Positions 16,206 through 26,200 of a DNA stretch of 48,529 bases are shown here, in pieces. The notes below the pieces were generated by a model that did not search any database, was not told where the DNA came from, and saw only the letters and a list, made by a program, of their open reading frames with translations. Within the stretch, counting starts at the first letter, position 1; each line of letters begins with the position of its first letter. Source of the DNA: an uncultured Collinsella sp. (GTDB lineage: Bacteria > Actinomycetota > Coriobacteriia > Coriobacteriales > Coriobacteriaceae). A program made the position numbers and the translations under genes. The stretch spans positions 1 through 48,529 of the forward strand of contig UQZM01000011.1 in assembly GCA_900545615.1 (NCBI GenBank), in the 5' to 3' direction.

Positions 16206-17393
16206 TTAGGCCTGTACGTACTTGCCGTCGGTGATGACGTACGCCGTGGGCTCCTTCTGGACCTGGCCCTTATCGTTCCAGGTGAGCTTGCCGGTCAGAC
16301 CGTCAACGGTAATCTTGAGCATAGCCTTAGGCAGCTTCTCGGCGACCTCGGTCGGGTCGGCGTCGACACCAAGACCGGCCTCCTCGAGGGCCTCGGCCAC
16401 CGCGTGCACGCCGTCGTAAGCGTCGGCGGCAAACTGGTCCGGAGTCTCGCCATACTTATCCTTGTAAGCGTTGACGAAGTCGGCGTTCTTCTCGTCGTCG
16501 GCGGAGAACGGGGTCATGAGCAGCAGACCCTCGGCAAGAGAGGTGTCGAAGCCCTCAACGCCCAGGATGCCGTCCATGCCGTCGCAGCCCATCATCTTGA
16601 CGTCGTAGCCCATGTCCTTGGCGTTCTTGAGCAGGACGGACGCCGGCGTGTAGTAGATCGGCGCAAAGATCATGGTAGCGCCGGCCTGCTTGGCCTTGGT
16701 GAGCTGGTTGGTAAAGCTCGTGGCGGAGTCGTCCTTAAAGGTCTCCTCGTCAACAATCTCGAGCTTGGATTTAGCGGCCTGAACCTTAAAGGAATCTGCG
16801 ATGCCCGAAGAATAGGCGTCGCCGGAGTTATAGAACAGCACGAACTTCTCGTCCGCATACTTCTGCGCCAGGAACTTGGCAGCGTTGACGCCCTGGTTGG
16901 GATCGGTAAAGCAAACCTGGAAGACGCAATCCTTGCCCTTGGTGACGTCCTCGGAGGACGCGGACGGAGTGATCATGAACGTCTCGGGGTCGTTACCGCA
17001 CTCGGCGGCAACGGCAACCGACGCACCCGTGGTGGTCGGGCCGACGAGGGCCTGCATGCCCCAGTCGAGCAGGGTGTTAAAGGCGTTGACGGCCTTCTCG
17101 CCGTCGGCCTGGTCATCCTCGGCCTTGCTGGCAAGCGGCAGCTCCTTGGTCGAGAAATCCTTGCAGCCAAGCTCGACACCCTGGGTAACGGACTTGCCGT
17201 AGGACGCGTTGGCGCCGGTCAGCGGGCCGATGGTGCCGATCTTAAACGAAGCGTCGCCCGAAGCGGAACCGCTGTCGCCGCCGTTGGAGGAGCAGCCAGC
17301 TAGAATAGACATCGCCCCCAGACCTGCTGCGCTCGCGATAACGCTCCTGCGATTCATAACAGGGTTCAATGACTTACCGGTGAGGCTCGACAT
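16206..17393 (-). CDS. livK: branched-chain amino acid ABC transporter substrate-binding lipoprotein
   Basis: 395 residues. N-terminus has twin arginines (NRRSVIASA), a hydrophobic stretch and lipobox ILAGC with the lipidated Cys at 34, followed by a Gly/Ser-rich linker. The mature part is a type I periplasmic-binding fold (IGTIGPLTGANASYG, then two alpha/beta lobes with the FIVNAY-type hinge ADFVNAYKDKYGETP). It delivers substrate to LivHMGF encoded just downstream. ATG at 17393 behind AGGAG; an internal ATG at residue 13 is a weaker alternative. It is a close paralogue of the next gene upstream. Leader carries two hairpins (17415-17435 and 17447-17460). Confidence 0.93.
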   Translation of the reverse strand: MSSLTGKSLNPVMNRRSVIASAAGLGAMSILAGCSSNGGDSGSASGDASFKIGTIGPLTGANASYGKSVTQGVELGCKDFSTKELPLASKAEDDQADGEKAVNAFNTLLDWGMQALVGPTTTGASVAVAAECGNDPETFMITPSASSEDVTKGKDCVFQVCFTDPNQGVNAAKFLAQKYADEKFVLFYNSGDAYSSGIADSFKVQAAKSKLEIVDEETFKDDSATSFTNQLTKAKQAGATMIFAPIYYTPASVLLKNAKDMGYDVKMMGCDGMDGILGVEGFDTSLAEGLLLMTPFSADDEKNADFVNAYKDKYGETPDQFAADAYDGVHAVAEALEEAGLGVDADPTEVAEKLPKAMLKITVDGLTGKLTWNDKGQVQKEPTAYVITDGKYVQA

Positions 17394-17414
17394 GCGGCTC
17401 TCCTCTCAAATCTC

Positions 17415-17460
17415 GTCGGGTTTCGGTTACCCGACAGGCCATCCTTCGCCGTGTTCGGCG
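17415..17460 (-). promoter_or_regulatory. two hairpins in the livK leader
   Basis: gtcgggt (17415-17421) pairs with acccgac (17429-17435), and cgcc (17447-17450) with ggcg (17457-17460). The first ends about 12 nt before the ribosome site of the minus-strand gene, a position that could affect translation or mRNA stability. Confidence 0.45.
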
Positions 17461-17554
17461 TTCGCAAAATACTAGACGCTTTAGTTAAGGAAAGTGGCGA
17501 TTATTTCAACTTTTCTTTAGATTTGTTCATTTATCCATAATTCTGCGTATTTCT

Positions 17555-17572
17555 ATTACTTTATGCAGTAAT
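17555..17572. promoter_or_regulatory. AT-rich inverted repeat, possible operator
   Basis: attact (17555-17560) and agtaat (17567-17572) are inverted copies six nt apart within the AT-rich region upstream of livK. Such symmetry is typical of a dimeric regulator site, but no regulator is encoded nearby. Confidence 0.3.
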
Positions 17573-17664
17573 GCAACTTTATTGTGTGAAAGTAATGTTT
17601 CCGTTCTGTTACAGGCGTCCCTGCCCTGAATAAAACGGCCTCACCGGTCGCGCTTTATGCGCAC

Positions 17665-18831
17665 TTAGGCGGCGATGTGCTTGCCGTCCTGAATCACATA
17701 GGCTGTGGCGGGCTTTTCGACCTGGCCCTCGTCATTCCACGTCAGCTCGCCTGTCAGGCCCTCGATCTTGATCTTGCGCATGGCCTTGGCAAGGTCGCCG
17801 GCAATGTCGGCACCGTCGGCCGAAATGTCAATCCCCGCCCTATCGATAGCCTCGGCGATGGCGTGGACGCAATCGTAAGCGTCGGCGGCAAACTGGTTGG
17901 GCGTCTCGTCGTAGGCATCCTTATAGGCCTTGACGAAGTCGACATTCTTCTCATCGTCAGCCGAAAACGGGGTCATGAGCAGTACGCCCTCGGCAAGAGA
18001 GGTATCGAAACCTTCCACAGAGAGCAGGCCGTCCATGCCGTCGGTACCCATGAGGGTCATGTCGTAGCCCATGTCCTTGGCGTTCTTGAGCAAAACGGAC
18101 GCCGGCGTGTAGTAGATCGGCGCAAAGATGAGCGTGGCGCCGGCCTCCTTGGCCTTGGTGAGCTGGTTGGTAAAGCTCGTGGAAGAGTCGTCCTTAAAGG
18201 TCTCGGTATCGACGATGTCGAGCTTGGACGCCTTGGCCTGCTCGGCAAAAGCGTCGGCAACGCCCGAGCTATACGTATCGCCGGAGTTGTAGAACAGGGC
18301 GATCTTGGCATCCGCGTACTTCTCGGCCAAGAACTTCGCGGCGCTGGCGCCCATGGTGGGATCGGTGAAGCAAACCTGGAAAACCGTGGTCTTATCCTTG
18401 GTAACGTCGAGCGACGAGGCCGAAGGCGTGACCATGAGCATATCGTCGGCGATCTCGCCCGAGACAGCGACGGCGGCACCGGTGGTGACGGGGCCGACGA
18501 GCGCCTGCATGCCCCAGTCGCACAAGGTATTGAAGGCGTTGATGGCCTTCTCGCCGTCAGCGACGTCATCCTCAGACTTAAGCGAGAGTTTGAGGTCCTT
18601 GGTCGAAAAATCCTTGGCGGCGAGCTTGGCACCCTTCTCGGCCGAAACGCCATAGGTTGCCGCGGCGCCGGTCAGAGGGCCGATGACACCGATCTTGAAG
18701 GTCTTGCCGTCATCGGCGGAGCCGCCGTCCGAGCCACCCGACGAGCAACCAGCGAGTGCCGCGGTGCTACCGAGCGCCGCGGCGCCAGCCAAGAAACTCC
18801 TGCGGTTAAGTACGTTGTTGATGCTAAACAT
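17665..18831 (-). CDS. second branched-chain amino acid-type substrate-binding lipoprotein
   Basis: 388 residues, paralogue of the preceding-strand neighbour at 16206: long blocks are shared, for example KDDSSTSFTNQLTKAK against KDDSATSFTNQLTKAK and FAPIYYTPASVLLKNAKDMG in both. Twin-arginine-like NRRSFLAG and lipobox ALAGC (Cys 29) mark it as a lipoprotein. Differences concentrate in regions likely lining the substrate cleft and in the N- and C-termini. It probably feeds the same LivHMGF channel with a different preference. ATG at 18831 behind AAAGGGGG; the longer frame to 18897 has no site. It is separated from livK by 271 nt, including the AT-rich region, so each may have its own promoter. 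Confidence 0.92.
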   Translation of the reverse strand: MFSINNVLNRRSFLAGAAALGSTAALAGCSSGGSDGGSADDGKTFKIGVIGPLTGAAATYGVSAEKGAKLAAKDFSTKDLKLSLKSEDDVADGEKAINAFNTLCDWGMQALVGPVTTGAAVAVSGEIADDMLMVTPSASSLDVTKDKTTVFQVCFTDPTMGASAAKFLAEKYADAKIALFYNSGDTYSSGVADAFAEQAKASKLDIVDTETFKDDSSTSFTNQLTKAKEAGATLIFAPIYYTPASVLLKNAKDMGYDMTLMGTDGMDGLLSVEGFDTSLAEGVLLMTPFSADDEKNVDFVKAYKDAYDETPNQFAADAYDCVHAIAEAIDRAGIDISADGADIAGDLAKAMRKIKIEGLTGELTWNDEGQVEKPATAYVIQDGKHIAA

Positions 18832-19021
18832 GGTGTCCCCCTTTTCGCTGGCCGCGGTGCGACCGTCTTGCGGTACAGGGCAAACCTTATGGTGCAAACG
18901 TTGACAGTTTGTTACGGAAGTTCGTTTGTAGCGAGCGTGTTTCCAATGTTTCCGCAGCGTTTCGGGGGTGCCGTTTTGTGCGACTCCTGTTGCCTGGCGA
19001 GCACGCGCCCTCGGTTCACGC

Positions 19022-19027
19022 TAGAAT
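19022..19027 (+). promoter_or_regulatory. candidate -10 of hom
   Basis: TAGAAT, 55 nt upstream of the hom ATG, matches 5 of 6 consensus positions. No -35 box is recognisable at 16-18 nt. Confidence 0.3.
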
Positions 19028-19081
19028 GCACTCAACCTTTAAGCGGTTAATCCATCCATGAGATGCACGAAGGAGCTATCT

Positions 19082-20425
19082 ATGAGCGAACCCCTGCGCA
19101 CCGTGAACGTCGGCCTCATCGGTCTGGGAACCGTCGGCGGCGGCGTGGCCCGTCTGATCAAGAGCCACCACGATGAGTACCTGGCCGCCTACGGCATCGA
19201 CCTTAAGCTGACCCGCGCCTGCGCGCTTGCCTGGGAGCAGGCCGAAGCCGCCGGTATTGAGCGCGAGGCCTTTACGAGCGACTGGCACGACGTCGTCACC
19301 GACCCCGCCGTCGACATCGTTGTCGAGCTCATCGGCGGTGAGCACCCCGCGACCGAAATCTTCACCACCGCCTTCGAGAACGGCAAGCACGTCGTCTCTG
19401 CCAACAAGGCCCTGCTGGGCCGTCACGTCGAGACGCTTGCCGAGAAGGCACGCGCGTGCGGCGTGCAGATTAAGTGCGAGGCCAGCTGCGGCGGTGGCAT
19501 CCCCATCGTGAGCACGCTCGAGCATGACCTGGTGGGCAACAAGATCCTGACCATCGCCGGCATTCTCAACGGTACCACCAACTATATCCTGTCGCGCATG
19601 GACGCCGAGGGCGCCGATTACGCCGATGTGCTTGCCGACGCACAGGCCAAGGGCTATGCCGAGGCCGATCCGTCCGCCGACGTCGACGGCTTCGACGCCG
19701 CCAGCAAGACGGCCATCCTCGCCTCCATCGGTTTTGGCACCCGCGTTACCACCGACGATGTGTACCAGCAGGGTATCCGTACCATCGGCGCCGAGGACAT
19801 TGCCCAGGCCCGCGAGCTCGGCTACACCATTAAGCTGCTCGGCATCGCCCGCAACACCGACGCCGGCGTCGACGTCCGCGTGCATCCCACGCTGATCCCC
19901 GCCGACCACATGCTTGCCAAGGTCAACGGCGCCATGAACGCTGTCTACGTGGTAGGCGACGCCGTGGGTGAGACCATGTTCTACGGTGCCGGCGCAGGCT
20001 CCTTCCCCACCGCGAGCGCCGTCGTGGGCGACATCCTGTCGCTCTCCGAGCAGATCAGCCGCGGCGTGGCTCCGCTGCCCGAGATTGAGCCCTACGGTCA
20101 CAACCTCGCCTTTAAGCCCATGGACGAGCTCCAGACCAAGTACTATGTGCGCCTGAAGGTCGCCGACCGCGTGGGCGCCCTGTCCGAGACGGTCGACATC
20201 TTTGCCAAGCACAACATCTCGATCTCGCTCATCAACCAGGTCGAGGACGGCAAATCGGGCGCCAGCGATACCTGCTCGGTCATCTTCCTGACGCACCGTG
20301 CGCTCGAGAAGGACGTCCAGGCTGCCGCCGCCGAGCTTGCCAGCGTCGACTGCGTGGCCGAAGTCGCCAACGTCCTGCGCATCGAGGACGTTGAGGCTTG
20401 GACCGAAGGCGTCATGGCCAACTAA
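19082..20425 (+). CDS. hom: homoserine dehydrogenase
   Basis: 447 residues with an N-terminal Rossmann domain (VGLIGLGTVGGGVARL), the catalytic domain with the family signature around NGTTNYILSRM and the AEADPSADVDGFDAASK segment containing the catalytic lysine/aspartate, and a C-terminal ACT domain (VADRVGALSETVDIFAKHNISI) for feedback by threonine. It reduces aspartate semialdehyde to homoserine with NAD(P)H, the branch to threonine, methionine and isoleucine. ATG at 19082 has AAGGAG 7 nt upstream. It is a single gene here with its own strong terminator; thrB/thrC are not in the window. Confidence 0.96.
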   Translation: MSEPLRTVNVGLIGLGTVGGGVARLIKSHHDEYLAAYGIDLKLTRACALAWEQAEAAGIEREAFTSDWHDVVTDPAVDIVVELIGGEHPATEIFTTAFENGKHVVSANKALLGRHVETLAEKARACGVQIKCEASCGGGIPIVSTLEHDLVGNKILTIAGILNGTTNYILSRMDAEGADYADVLADAQAKGYAEADPSADVDGFDAASKTAILASIGFGTRVTTDDVYQQGIRTIGAEDIAQARELGYTIKLLGIARNTDAGVDVRVHPTLIPADHMLAKVNGAMNAVYVVGDAVGETMFYGAGAGSFPTASAVVGDILSLSEQISRGVAPLPEIEPYGHNLAFKPMDELQTKYYVRLKVADRVGALSETVDIFAKHNISISLINQVEDGKSGASDTCSVIFLTHRALEKDVQAAAAELASVDCVAEVANVLRIEDVEAWTEGVMAN

Positions 20426-20456
20426 CCCAACGCTCGCCTAGCAATACGCGCCTTGA

Positions 20457-20490
20457 GGGCTCCCGTCCGATGTGGGACGGGAGCCCTTTT
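20457..20490 (+). terminator. hom terminator
   Basis: Perfect 12-bp stem gggctcccgtcc (20457-20468) with ggacgggagccc (20475-20486), then TTTT, 32 nt after the hom stop. Confidence 0.92.
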
Positions 20491-20639
20491 GTCTCCTGCC
20501 CCAAGCACAACGGCAGAGCACATTTGCGCGAGCCGCTCATCGGTAACGCGGGCTACCGTTCACCGATATGCAAACACGGCCGATTCCGGTTACGGCTACG
20601 CTGTGCTGCGAATGTCCGCCCGCGATGAGAGGAAATACC

Positions 20640-21389
20640 ATGTTGCTCGAGGGCAAGAAAGCAATCATCACCGGAGGCACGCGCGGTATCGGCTATGCCA
20701 TCGCCTGCCGTTTTATCGAGGAGGGCGCCGCCGTCACTGTCTTTGGCTCGCGTCAGGAGACCGCCGATGCGGCCGTTGAGAAGCTGGCAGCCGCCTATCC
20801 CGACGCCAAGGTCTGGGGTCGCTCCTGCGATCTCACCTCGCTCGAGGCCGTGACTGAGGCCTTTACGCAGACTGCAGCCGACATGGGCGGCTTGGACACG
20901 GTCGTCAACAATGCCGGTATCTCCCAGCGTTCACCCCTCTTGGACTACACGGCCGAGGAGTTCGCAAAGGTCATGGACCTTAACGTCGTCGCCGTCTTTA
21001 ATGGCCACCAGGCTGCCGCCAAGATCATGACCGAGGCCGGCCACGGCGGCACCATCACTACCACAAGCTCGATGGTCGCCAAGTACGGCCAGCCCTCCGG
21101 CGTCGGTTACCCCACGTCCAAATTTGCCGTCAACGGCATGGTCCAGTCGCTCTCGCGCGAGCTTGCTCCCATGGGCATCCGCGTCAACGCCGTTGCCCCC
21201 GGCGTGACTAAGACCGACATGGTCGCCAACCTGCCCGAAGAGGTCATCAAGCCCATCATCGCCACCATTCCGCTGGGTCGCATGGGCGAGCCCGAGGATG
21301 TCGCCAACGCCTTTGTTTTCCTGGCGAGCGACATGTCCTCCTACGTCACGGGCGCGGTGCTCCCCGTCGACGGAGCAGCCCGCTCCTAA
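20640..21389 (+). CDS. short-chain dehydrogenase/reductase (FabG-like)
   Basis: 249 residues, classical SDR. Nucleotide-binding TGGTRGIG near residue 12, NNAG near 88, catalytic Ser in TTTSSMVAKYG, and the YPTSK Tyr-x-x-x-Lys pair near 157. The C-terminal PLGRMGEPEDVANAFVFLASD and the tail VTGAVLPVDGAARS resemble 3-oxoacyl-ACP reductase and sugar/steroid dehydrogenases of the FabG group. Without other fatty-acid genes nearby the substrate is open; hydroxysteroid or polyol dehydrogenase is possible. ATG at 20640 behind AGAGGA; the longer frame from 20568 lacks a site. Confidence 0.88.
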   Translation: MLLEGKKAIITGGTRGIGYAIACRFIEEGAAVTVFGSRQETADAAVEKLAAAYPDAKVWGRSCDLTSLEAVTEAFTQTAADMGGLDTVVNNAGISQRSPLLDYTAEEFAKVMDLNVVAVFNGHQAAAKIMTEAGHGGTITTTSSMVAKYGQPSGVGYPTSKFAVNGMVQSLSRELAPMGIRVNAVAPGVTKTDMVANLPEEVIKPIIATIPLGRMGEPEDVANAFVFLASDMSSYVTGAVLPVDGAARS

Positions 21390-21436
21390 AGGTCACAGGC
21401 TTTTGCCCCAGCCTTCTACAGAGCCCTACGCAAAAA

Positions 21437-21476
21437 GCGCGCTGTCTGCATCGATTGCAGGCAGCGCGCCTTCCTT
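21437..21476. terminator. bidirectional terminator
   Basis: 14-bp stem (21437-21450 with 21456-21469, one G-T wobble) between two convergent genes. On the minus strand it ends in TTTTT; on the plus strand it is followed by a T-rich ttcctttattt. Confidence 0.9.
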
Positions 21477-21510
21477 TATTTAGACGGAACCCGTATCCCG
21501 GTATTCCTTG

Positions 21511-23073
21511 CTACTTGCCGTCGTCGTCCTCGGCTTCTTCTCTTGCGTAGAGCTCTAGCATGCGGCGGCGGTATTCGTGTACGGCGAGCTTGGCGCGCTC
21601 AAGGCGGCGGCGCTCGCGCGGGGTGAGCTTGGACGGGTCGATCTCGTCGCCATAGGTCTTCTCGGCCAGCAAATGGGCGGCGTCAACAATACGAGCATCG
21701 ATGTGGCCGCTCGCCGCCTCGGCGGAAAGACGCTCGGCAATCGTATCGAGCGTAGGCAGGCCCTCGAATACGCGACCATGGCCATGCGAAGTCAGCAGCT
21801 CATGCTCGCGCGCGAGCAAGCTCGCTAGGTCGTGGTGGGCGCGCAGGATGTCAAGCGCATCGGATGGATGCTCGGCAACCTCTGCCACGGCAGCGACCGG
21901 TGCGGCGTCGACCACGCGGTAGAAGAGCTGCGCGAGCAATGGCATCAAGAACACCGTGATGGCACCGGCGGCAACCATGACCGACGCAATATCTTGCGAT
22001 AGCGCACCCGCGTTGACGGCAACGCTCGTCACGGCAACGATGATCGGAAGCGCCGTGGTGCAGTACAGGGCCACGGTAATGCGACCATACGCCGACACAT
22101 CGCGCGTCGCAGGACAAATGCTCATAGAAATAAGGATGGGCACCGCGCGAATGATCAGCAACGCCACGATAAAGCCCGCGAGCAAGCCCGGACGCGACGC
22201 CACGGCCGTCAGGTCGATCTTTGCGCCCGATACGGTAAAGAACACCGGAATCAAAAAGCCGTAGGCCAGGCCGTCGAGCTTGGTCTCGAGCGTATGATTG
22301 CCCTCGGGGATGATATAGCGCAGGACAAAGCCGGCGGCAAAAGAACCCAACACGATATCGAGATCAAAGACGGCCGAGAACGCCACGAGCGTGACCAGGA
22401 TGAGCACCGTCAGGCGCACGAACGTCTGCGACGTGGTATCGGCGCGTTCCTCGACAAACGCAAAGAAGCGGCTGCCGACGCGCTTGGAGCGGCTTGGGAC
22501 CACAGCCAGCAACACGCAGACCACCGCAAACAAGCCAAGGATTACGAGCGTTTGGATACCGGTGCGGGCAGACAGCAACACCGACATAGCAAGCACGGGC
22601 CCAAGTTCGCCCCAGGTGCCATACGCGAGGATCGAGTCGCCCACGCGCGTTCCGGTGAGCGAGCGCTCACGCATGATGGGCACGAGCGTGCCGAGCGCCG
22701 TCGAAGTGAGGGCAAGCGTCACGGCGATACCGTCGAAATGGCTGACCGAGAACCACGGAGTAAAGCGCACGGCAAGCCAGGCGATACCAAACGTGACGAC
22801 CCACGTCGCCAAGCCGTAGCGCCCCTCGACGCCCGTGATGCTCTTGGGGTCGATCTCAAAGCCGGCGAGCAGGAACAAAAAGGCCAGACCGAGCTCGGAC
22901 ACAAGCGAGACCTCGGCATCTACATGGATAATGTCGAGCATATGGGGTCCCAGCACCGCGCCGAACACGAGCAAAAAGACCGTCTCGGGAACGGGTTTTC
23001 CGGGAATCGCCGAGGCGATAAAAGGACTCGCAAAGGCCACGAGTGCGATGATGGCGAGCGAAACGAATGCCAT
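21511..23073 (-). CDS. CPA2-family cation/proton antiporter
   Basis: 520 residues: about twelve membrane segments up to residue 390, then a charged cytoplasmic tail of 130 residues ending in an acidic EEAEDDDG. Family marks are the LGLAFLFLLAGFEID stretch near 60-75 and GFVLRYIIPEG and FFTVSGAKIDLTA further on, as in KefB/NapA-type exchangers. It exchanges Na+ or K+ for H+. The usual TrkA-N/RCK domain of KefB is absent; the tail is rich in Arg/Glu with no recognised domain. Start ATG 23073 behind GAAAGG. Convergent with the SDR gene. Confidence 0.88.
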   Translation of the reverse strand: MAFVSLAIIALVAFASPFIASAIPGKPVPETVFLLVFGAVLGPHMLDIIHVDAEVSLVSELGLAFLFLLAGFEIDPKSITGVEGRYGLATWVVTFGIAWLAVRFTPWFSVSHFDGIAVTLALTSTALGTLVPIMRERSLTGTRVGDSILAYGTWGELGPVLAMSVLLSARTGIQTLVILGLFAVVCVLLAVVPSRSKRVGSRFFAFVEERADTTSQTFVRLTVLILVTLVAFSAVFDLDIVLGSFAAGFVLRYIIPEGNHTLETKLDGLAYGFLIPVFFTVSGAKIDLTAVASRPGLLAGFIVALLIIRAVPILISMSICPATRDVSAYGRITVALYCTTALPIIVAVTSVAVNAGALSQDIASVMVAAGAITVFLMPLLAQLFYRVVDAAPVAAVAEVAEHPSDALDILRAHHDLASLLAREHELLTSHGHGRVFEGLPTLDTIAERLSAEAASGHIDARIVDAAHLLAEKTYGDEIDPSKLTPRERRRLERAKLAVHEYRRRMLELYAREEAEDDDGK

Positions 23074-23257
23074 GTGATGCCTTTCTCTTGTTTGCGCTTC
23101 ACTGTAGCACCCTCGCCGTCCTCAACGCGCCGCGAGCTGTCGTATCATAGTGAGGTTTACAAACATGTGGCTCAAGGCGACCGCGAGGCTTGTCCCGTAA
23201 ACCGACCGCTGCCGCATACCGTACCGTACGCCCAACCGATCAGGAAGGCAGGAACCA

Positions 23258-26200
23258 ATGGTCTCTCGTATCTACGTGGAGAAGAAACCCGGGTTCGACG
23301 TCGAGGCTCAGCAGCTCAAGGGCGAGCTGACCGAGATTCTCGGCATCAAGGGCATCGAGGCCCTGAGGATCATCAACCGCTACGACGTCGAGGGCATCGA
23401 CGAGGAGCTTTTCCGCTCCTGTGTGCCGACCGTCTTTAGCGAGCCCCAGGTCGATGTGACCTACGACGAGCTCCCCGCAAGCGATGGCGCCGTCTTTGCC
23501 GTCGAATTCCTGCCTGGCCAGTTTGACCAGCGCGCCGACTCCGCCAGCGAGTGTGTGCAGCTCATCAGCCAGGGCGAGCGCCCCGCCGTGCGCTCCGCCA
23601 AGGTCTATATGATCTCGGGCGCTCTGGACGAGGCCTCCATCGATGCCATCAAGCACTACGTGGTGAACCCCGTCGAGGCGCGCATCGCCTCGCTCGACCT
23701 GCCCGAGACGCTGTACATGGAGACCCCCGAGCCCCAGCCTGTCGAGGTGCTCGACGGCTTCCGTGAGCTCGACGAGGCCGGCCTTGCCGCCTTTATCGCC
23801 GATCGCGGCCTTGCCATGGACGAGGCGGACATCGCCTTCTGCCAGCAGTACTTCCGCGATGAGGACCGCGACCCCACCATCACCGAGATCCGCGTGATCG
23901 ACACCTACTGGTCTGACCACTGCCGCCACACCACCTTCGGCACCGTCCTGGACGACGTGACGATCGACGACGCCGTGGTGCAGCAAGCCTTCGACCGCTA
24001 CATGGAGATGCGCCACGAGCTCGGTCGCGACGCCAAGCCCGTCTGTCTCATGGACATGGGCACCATCGGCGCCAAGTACCTTAAGAAGACCGGCGTCATG
24101 ACCGATGTCGACGAGTCCGAGGAGATCAACGCCTGCACCGTCAAGGTGAAGGTCGATGTCGATGGCGAGGACCAGGACTGGCTGTTCCTGTTTAAGAACG
24201 AGACCCACAATCACCCGACCGAGATCGAGCCCTTCGGCGGTGCCGCCACCTGCGTGGGCGGCGCCATCCGCGACCCGCTCTCGGGCCGCAGCTATGTGTA
24301 TCAGGCCATGCGCGTCACCGGCGCCGGCGACCCCACCGTCCCGGTTTCCGAGACGCTCGAGGGCAAGCTGCCGCAGCGCAAGCTCGTAACCACCGCTGCC
24401 GCCGGCTACTCCAGCTACGGCAACCAGATCGGCCTTGCCACCGGCCAGGTCAACGAGCTCTATCACCCCGGCTACGTGGCCAAGCGCATGGAGGTCGGCG
24501 CTGTCGTGGGCGCTACCCCGGCAAACCACGTGCGCCGCGAGTGCCCCGCCCCCACCGACAAGATCATCCTGCTGGGCGGCCGCACCGGCCGTGACGGCAT
24601 CGGCGGTGCCACCGGCTCCTCCAAGACCCAGAACACCGAGTCCATCGAGACCTCGGGCGCCGAGGTCCAAAAGGGCAACGCCCCGGTTGAGCGCAAGCTG
24701 CAGCGTCTGTTCCGCCGCGGCGACGCCTGCCGCCTGATCAAGCGCTGCAACGACTTTGGCGCCGGCGGCGTCTCGGTCGCCGTAGGCGAGCTTGCCGATG
24801 GCCTGTACGTGGACCTGGACACCGTGACCAAGAAGTACGACGGCCTGGACGGCACCGAGCTCGCCATCTCCGAGTCCCAGGAGCGTATGGCCTGCGCCGT
24901 CGCCGACGGTGACGTCGAGGAGTTCATGGGCTACGCCGCCGAGGAGAACCTCGAGGCGACCGTTATCGCCGAGGTTACCGCCGAGCCGCGCATGCGCATG
25001 GCCTGGAACGGCGTCGCCATCGTCGACCTGTCCCGCGAGTTCCTCAACTCTAACGGCGCGCCCAAGCACCAGGTCGCCCACGTGTGCGCCCGCAGCGTGT
25101 GGCAGCCCAGCTGGGCCGGCACCACGCTTGCCGAGCGCATGACCTCGCTTGTCACCGACCTCAACGTTGCCTCCAACAAGGGCCTTTCCGAGCGCTTCGA
25201 CTCCACCATCGGTGCCGCAACCGTGCTTATGCCCTTTGGCGGCAAGACGCAGCTCACCCCCAGCTCGGCCATGGTCGCCAAGTTCCCCGTGGACGGCGAG
25301 ACCACCACGGCGAGTGCCATGGCATGGGGCTTCAACCCCTATCTGATGGAGGCCGACCAGTTTGCGGGCGCCTACCTGTCCGTGGTCGAGTCCATCGCCA
25401 AGCTCGTGGCTGCCGGCTTTGAGCACAAGCGCGCCTATCTCTCCTTCCAGGAGTACTTCGAGCGTCTGCGCACCGAGGCCGAGCGCTGGGGCAAGCCCAC
25501 GGCAGCCGTCCTGGGCGCCCTCATGGCCCAAGTCGACCTGGGTGCCGGCGCCATCGGCGGCAAGGACTCCATGAGCGGTTCGTTTGAGGACGAAACCGGC
25601 GAGCTCAACGTTCCGCCGACCCTGATCAGCTTCGCCGTCGCCGTGGGCAAGGCCGCCCGCGCCGTCTCGCCCGAGTTCAAGGGCCTCACGCACCGCGTCG
25701 TCCGCATCGCCCCCGCCACCTATGGCGAGGACTACCGTCCCGAAGCCCAGCAGTTGCTCGCCGCGTTTGACGCCGTCGAGGCGCTCACTGCTACCGGCAA
25801 CGCCCTGGCCATATCCACGCCCGGCTACGGCTGCGGCGCCGAGAGCCTCTTTAAGATGTGCGTCGGTAACCAGATCGGTATCGAGCTTGCCGAGGATGTA
25901 GACGTGGAGAGCCTCTTCACCCCGCTCTACGGCAGTTTTATCGTCGAGCTCGCCGAGGACGCCGAGCTGCCCGAGGTCGCCGACGGCGTTGTCGTCGAGC
26001 CCCTGGGCACCACCGTCGAGGGCTATGTCATCGACACCGGCTCCGAGGTCATCGAGCTCGCCGAGCTCCAGGAGGCCTGGGAGAGCGGCATCGAGGGCGT
26101 CTTCGCCTACCGCAGCGCCGGCGAGACCCCCGAGGTCGAGACCATCGACTTCCGCGCCAAGGATATCCACGTGTACGGCGGCGCCAAGATCGCCCGCCCG

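Noticed and set aside
23102..23257. Purine-type riboswitch before purL
   Set aside because: No conserved purine-aptamer core sequence or fold was seen.
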